Below the pieces are notes generated by a model. The model had not been told where the DNA came from and ran no database searches. It was given only the letters and a program-made list of their open reading frames with translations. Below, piece by piece: positions 59,760 through 64,000 of a stretch of 64,000 bases of DNA (the first letter of the stretch is position 1; the number at the start of each line of letters is the position of its first letter). The position numbers were made by a program, and so were the translations under genes. This DNA is from Phallusia mammillata (taxonomy: Eukaryota; Chordata; Ascidiacea; Phlebobranchia; Ascidiidae): contig QLIY01000548.1 of the NCBI GenBank assembly GCA_003260075.1, positions 44,785 to 108,784 of the forward strand, read 5' to 3'.

Positions 59760-61340
59760 ATGGTGGAATGGAACCAGCCGATTGACGAGATTACTAAAGA
59801 AGCTTTTCACAACTTACAAATTAAATATCCAGATGGCGACACAAATGGTATACTTGTCTGCCACAACACAGGAATTTAACCTTTTGTGAACTAAAAAGAA
59901 GCTTTAAATACGTTGGGCCCAGAGTTGGAAATCGGGCCGCGTTCGGGCTTAGGTTTCTTCGAAAAAAAAAACAGGCCTGATTCGGGCCCCACTTTACACT
60001 CTGTGTCAGTATTTTTTAAAATAAATTTATCTAGCTAAGTAGCCAGTTGCTGGACCTGGCCTAATATCAAAAGCCCTAAAACGCGATTGTCCAGTGTGCT
60101 TGTTGGTTTGGTCTTTCCCGAGGCTTTAATATATAGGCCTGTCAACCAAACTTTCGGGCCTAAACGGGCTTCTTAAAAACGATTCGGGTTTGGGCCGGGT
60201 TTCGGGCTTGTACTTCTGGGTTTGGACCGGGTTCGGGCTCCTATTGCAGGCCCGTTTACAACTCGGGCCTGTTGTACATGTTACCTTTGGGGAAAAAGGT
60301 CCGCAGGTTTACAGAAAAGCACAAAATTTATTGTGAACTGCTTAACACGATGGTGCGTTTTTAGTCATGCAAGCTCACTACGAAAGTTGGGCAAACACTT
60401 ACGACAAAGATTGCGAAGGACTGCGTTACAACGGCCCTGACGTCATCTGTGACGCAGTTGATCGCTGGGTTTCAGCTAGTGACAAAAACGAATGCAACAT
60501 ACTTGACTTGGGAGCTGGTAAGTTTGAAACACATGTATGTAGTTGCTAAAGTAGTCAAAATTTGTTTATATTTTGAGATTTGTAAAAACTTTGTAAACTC
60601 TCCTTCTCATTCGACGTTTCGACGTCTCATTCGGGGCTTCTTTATCAGGGTAATGTCATCTACACAACACAATCGTTTTTTTACCGTCTTTTACTTATCT
60701 TGGGTAGAGCCAATAACAAGAAAAAGTCGTCGTATATTAGAAGAGTTTGCTAAATACCGATAAATGACGTAAAAAAGAGCGCAGTTATTTAGATTAGCAA
60801 TGATACTGGGATGGGGTTAGGGGCCAAATTTAACATAAAGAACAAGATTTTTTTGGGTTGATATTATTGTTATTATTATAATGAGACCTTAGCCTAACCC
60901 TAATAACCTTAACGGTCCGTATTTTTTACACAAATTGCATTTTAAATGTTTGTGAATGCTCTTTGCGCCACCTGTTCGCAATTAGCAAAGCTGTCTACTG
61001 TAAGGTCCTGTGTTGGTAGCTCTACCCACTTTTACACCTAGTTTTTACTGTTGTGTGCCAGTTTCTCCTGTTTTACCCTGCATAGTGTTATAAGAACCGT
61101 GTGACGAAGGCGCCCCGCCCCCCAAATGAGAGGTAGAAATATCGGATGAGTTGTTCATAATTGCCGGTTGAGCTAGATGGAAAGTTAAAAAAAGTCTGCC
61201 AACAACACTAAATTCCCAACATTTTTTAAATTTTTGTTATGCATAAAGAAGCAGCATATGTCACTGTCAAATGTCTTACATTATAGGAACGGGTCTAGTG
61301 GGAAAAGCACTTCGAGACAGAGGCTACAGAGGTGAAATGA

Positions 61341-61421
<81 letters not shown>

Positions 61422-62461
61422 GTTTGTTCATTGCTATACAAAGCAAGACACTGATCACAAACATCAAAAAATTGTTTTACAGTGTCGCAATTAACCACTG
61501 TTTGACAGCGGATAACCCTCTGCCAATTGAAGATGAAAAGTTTGATCTTGTTGTAGCAGGGGGTGCTTTCGGTCCGAATACGATCCGAGCCAACTGTCTA
61601 CCTGTATGTCTATATAAACTGTTGTTGAGTAATTGATCGATTTGACAGCAGTTGTTTAAATATTATTTAAAATCGCGTATTTTTTTCTTTTACATTTTAT
61701 GTAATATTAAGATAATCATAACATTAGTACGCGTTTACGATACACATTTAAAACATCTCCCACAACAACAAATTTTCTCCCAAAATGTTTGAAATAGTTA
61801 CCACAATGGAAAGGTTTCCAAGGCCGCCATATCCCATTCCACTAACAGAGTCACGTTTTAAGTAACGTAAACTGTCCGAAAAAATAATTGTGCCACTGCG
61901 GATGACATTGCCTGATTAGCAGCTGCTGTCAAACCAGACGGATATTTCATCTTGAAATATTTAATCAGCGACAAAATGAATAACGATGTAATTTATTCCC
62001 ATTGCTTGTAATAAACAAATGGGTACTAGGATTATGTGAAGTCCTGCCGTGCGAATACCCTGAAAACCTTTTGCACGAATGCTATCTTATAGGCTACTAA
62101 CTTATTTTTTGGACCGCTATACACTATTTGTAGTTATTGGAAGTAAGCGGTTAATAAAAATATTCATCCGATACTAGCTACTTTTAAGTATGCTTAACCA
62201 ATACACGAAACATAATTTCATTTTTATCAACAGGAAGCATTTCGAATAACCAGGCGAAGAGGTTACGTCGCCATTACCCAACGTTTAAGCGAAAAAAATC
62301 GACCGTTTCTCGATATGATGGACAGTGAAATAAATCGGATGATTGCAGCACAAGAGATCGAGCAATTAGAAACTAAACCCTTCACCCAGTATTCATGGAT
62401 TTGTGAAGAAAATGAAACAGAGCAGCTAAAGGGCAGATTGCTGGTATTTCGCAAACTCTAA
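59760..62461 (+). CDS. METTL27: METTL27-like methyltransferase, plus-strand copy (exon 3 incomplete)
   Basis: Exons 59760-59847, 60365-60517, 61287 onward, 61483-61603 and 62234-62461. Lengths of exons 1, 2, 4 and 5 equal those of the minus-strand paralog exactly (88, 153, 121, 228). Exon 3 starts normally (GTGLVGKALRDRGYRGEM), but after 55 bases it meets G at 61342-61418, and about 60 bases plus the donor are missing. I read this as an assembly gap, not a mutation. A likely polyadenylation signal is AATAAA at 62553-62558, in the same sequence context as in the paralog. Intron 1 holds a gggcccg/cgggcc-rich repeat at about 59914-60270 and intron 2 an inverted-repeat element. Confidence 0.8.
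60745..60988. mobile_element. Miniature inverted-repeat element, gtttgctaaataccg family (copy 3)
   Basis: Starts gtttgctaaataccgataa and ends near gcgccacctgttcgcaat, then tagcaaa. The interior has ggggttagg and cctaaccctaat, as in copies 1 and 2. Confidence 0.7.
61342..61418. other. 77-base poly-G run inside methyltransferase exon 3
   Basis: Read as a sized gap with no overlap: the coding sequence stops at its left edge and intron sequence resumes at its right. Confidence 0.7.
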
Positions 62462-64000
62462 ACACGTTACAACAAACTGTTGCTTCTTTTTATTTTGTTG
62501 TTGAAGTGTCTATGTTTATGTTCACTGTTTTTCATTTCTATTGACACCACCCAATAAACGGAAAAGTTAAAATGTCGTGAAATAATAATAAATTTTGAAG
62601 GTTCAATAAAGCTGTTGGCGAAGTACACTTACATGATAAAAAAGTTTACTTATTTGACTTAGTTAATTAAACTAGAGTGCAAAGGAATTTCTAGCGTATT
62701 TCGACCAAAGATATCAAGGTTTTGGAAACCTGCCAATCAAATACCTGGAAAGCTGCGTAGGGGATTAGGCTACTGTTAAACATTTATAAGTTAGTCTTCA
62801 TTGTGCAAAGTTTCAAATCGGGCTAAAACTTGTTTAACTGTGAGTTCCCGGTTCGAAAGGCGAGGTTATAATAGCCCAGTCCTGCCGGTCCGCTGCCCGG
62901 TACCGGTCCGCGAGAAGTTCGTTACCGGGCCGTATACGTTTTCAGGCCAAATGTTTTAAAACGTTTTGCCTGTGCCTTCCGGGGATTATAAACTAATTTA
63001 TGCGTTTTGATTCTAAAAAAGTTTGTAGTTTTTTGAAGACCGATCCGAAATAAAATTTCAGTTTTAAAAACGGTCCGCAGTACAAAAAAGGTTGCCGACC
63101 CCTGCTGTAGGTAACCAGTGGTCAAACATTTTTTTGCAGGGCCTTCGAAAAAGTTGGATGGACTCTCTACGTCAGGACTACTCAAATGGCGGACCGCGGT
63201 CCACATCCAGACCTTCGAGGCGTTTGATGTGGACCTCGACGGTCTTTTTGATTACGGCTACATTTTTTGGGTGACTACGACAGCTAAGGAAGTCTTTTCA
63301 AAATGTGAAGTGCGGTCAGATTGTGCAACTATGACGAAAAAATGTTCCATTATTTCACTACAAAAACACAAAACTGACATACATTTGGCTTGAACAAATG
63401 TGTTCATGTAGGAACGCATTTAGTTATAACCAAACTTGTCTAGGACATGTTGCATTTGCATCACTGACAGAAGTGTCCGGATTTGATAATTTTTACCTTT
63501 TCAACCTGGACCTTTGACAAAACTGTTTGAGTAGCCCTGCTCTACATAGTGGCGAGAAACACAAAACCGAGTTTAACATTTTGAATGTTGAAGCAATAGC
63601 CTAAACCTCACTGCTACAATTTCTTTCGCCGGGCGAAATAAATTTAACTTAACAAACGTTATGATTCCCAGAAGGAATCAACAAACTCTTTCGTCTGTGC
63701 CAGTGGTTCTTAACCGGTGGGAAATTTTATGTTTTTAGAGGGAAATTATGTGAGTCAGAAGTCACCAAACTCGGGCCCGTGGTTTGAAATTAACCGTTGA
63801 AAGTTAATTTAATACAATATTTTCCGCAATAACATGTAAGTAGGATTAATTTCACCTAGTTTTACAAGGCGCATAAAATTCCAAAAATCGTTTGTTACGT
63901 CACAGACATTACTAAAAGTATGACTTTGTTATTGTTCGCGAATAAATGCATCTGATCTGTTGATTGTGATGCAATAAATGACTAATGCAAGCACATGAGA
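62462..64000. other. Terminal non-coding region with hAT-like elements
   Basis: No gene seen. A diverged element at about 62878-63105 ends gttgccgacccctg. The intact element at 63173-63539 and a left end at 63701 (cagtggttcttaacc, like the element at 22420) fill most of the rest. Confidence 0.6.
63173..63539. mobile_element. hAT-type miniature element
   Basis: Ends caggactactcaaa and tttgagtagccctg, flanked by ctctacgt and ctctacat (7 of 8). Open frames inside it are element sequence, not genes. Confidence 0.82.

Noticed and set aside
61271-61636. 121-residue open frame through poly-G in the methyltransferase
   Set aside because: It joins exon 3, the poly-G gap, intron and exon 4 by chance of frame; the real exons have splice sites at 61287, 61483 and 61603.
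63092-63393. Overlapping open frames near the right end
   Set aside because: They lie mostly inside the hAT element at 63173-63539 and have no splice or motif support.
1-64000. CRISPR arrays, prokaryotic operons, rRNA or tRNA genes
   Set aside because: No spaced short direct repeats, no bacterial gene organisation and no cloverleaf or rRNA sequence recognised.

Overview
The window is nuclear DNA from an intron-rich, AT-rich animal. The best fit is an ascidian tunicate of the Ciona type, but that is inference from gene content, short introns and many small hAT-type elements; no marker in the window names the species. I rebuilt genes by joining exons at GT/AG sites and checking that the summed exon lengths stay in frame.

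Layout. 421-3190 (-): MORN5, four exons. 4311-15653 (+): HSP90B1/GRP94, the ER Hsp90, with an ER-stress-element type promoter, an HDEL tail and three pairs of duplicated, frame-compatible exons. 18677-27659 (+): type II regulatory subunit of cAMP-dependent protein kinase. 28816-31213 (-): an unrecognised four-helix membrane protein. 33308-34597 (-): a small coiled-coil protein matching SYCE2 of the synaptonemal complex. 35036-37147 (+): SRPRB, the SRP receptor beta GTPase, divergent from the SYCE2-like gene. 39612-42804 and 51675-54921 (+): two tandem LCAT/PLA2G15-family lipases, with extra near-identical partial copies between them. 55646-57407 (-) and 59760-62461 (+): a head-to-head pair of METTL27-like methyltransferases.

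Assembly. About 34 poly-C runs (to 40879) and 5 poly-G runs (from 53829) punctuate the window. Most are close to 10 bases and lie between two copies of the same flanking sequence; runs of 70-80 bases usually have no such copy. I read them as gap placeholders or filler between unmerged overlapping contigs, and the C-to-G switch as a contig flip near the single N at 47391. Many apparent local duplications and one lost exon part are therefore probably not biological.

The strongest biological candidate is HSP90B1: exon pairs 9a/9b, 10a/10b and 15a/15b differ in protein sequence too much to be assembly copies and keep phase, so up to eight chaperone isoforms are possible. They vary the middle domain and the C-terminal client-binding segment. 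Introns and intergenic DNA carry many hAT-type miniature elements, several nested and with clear 8-bp target duplications.
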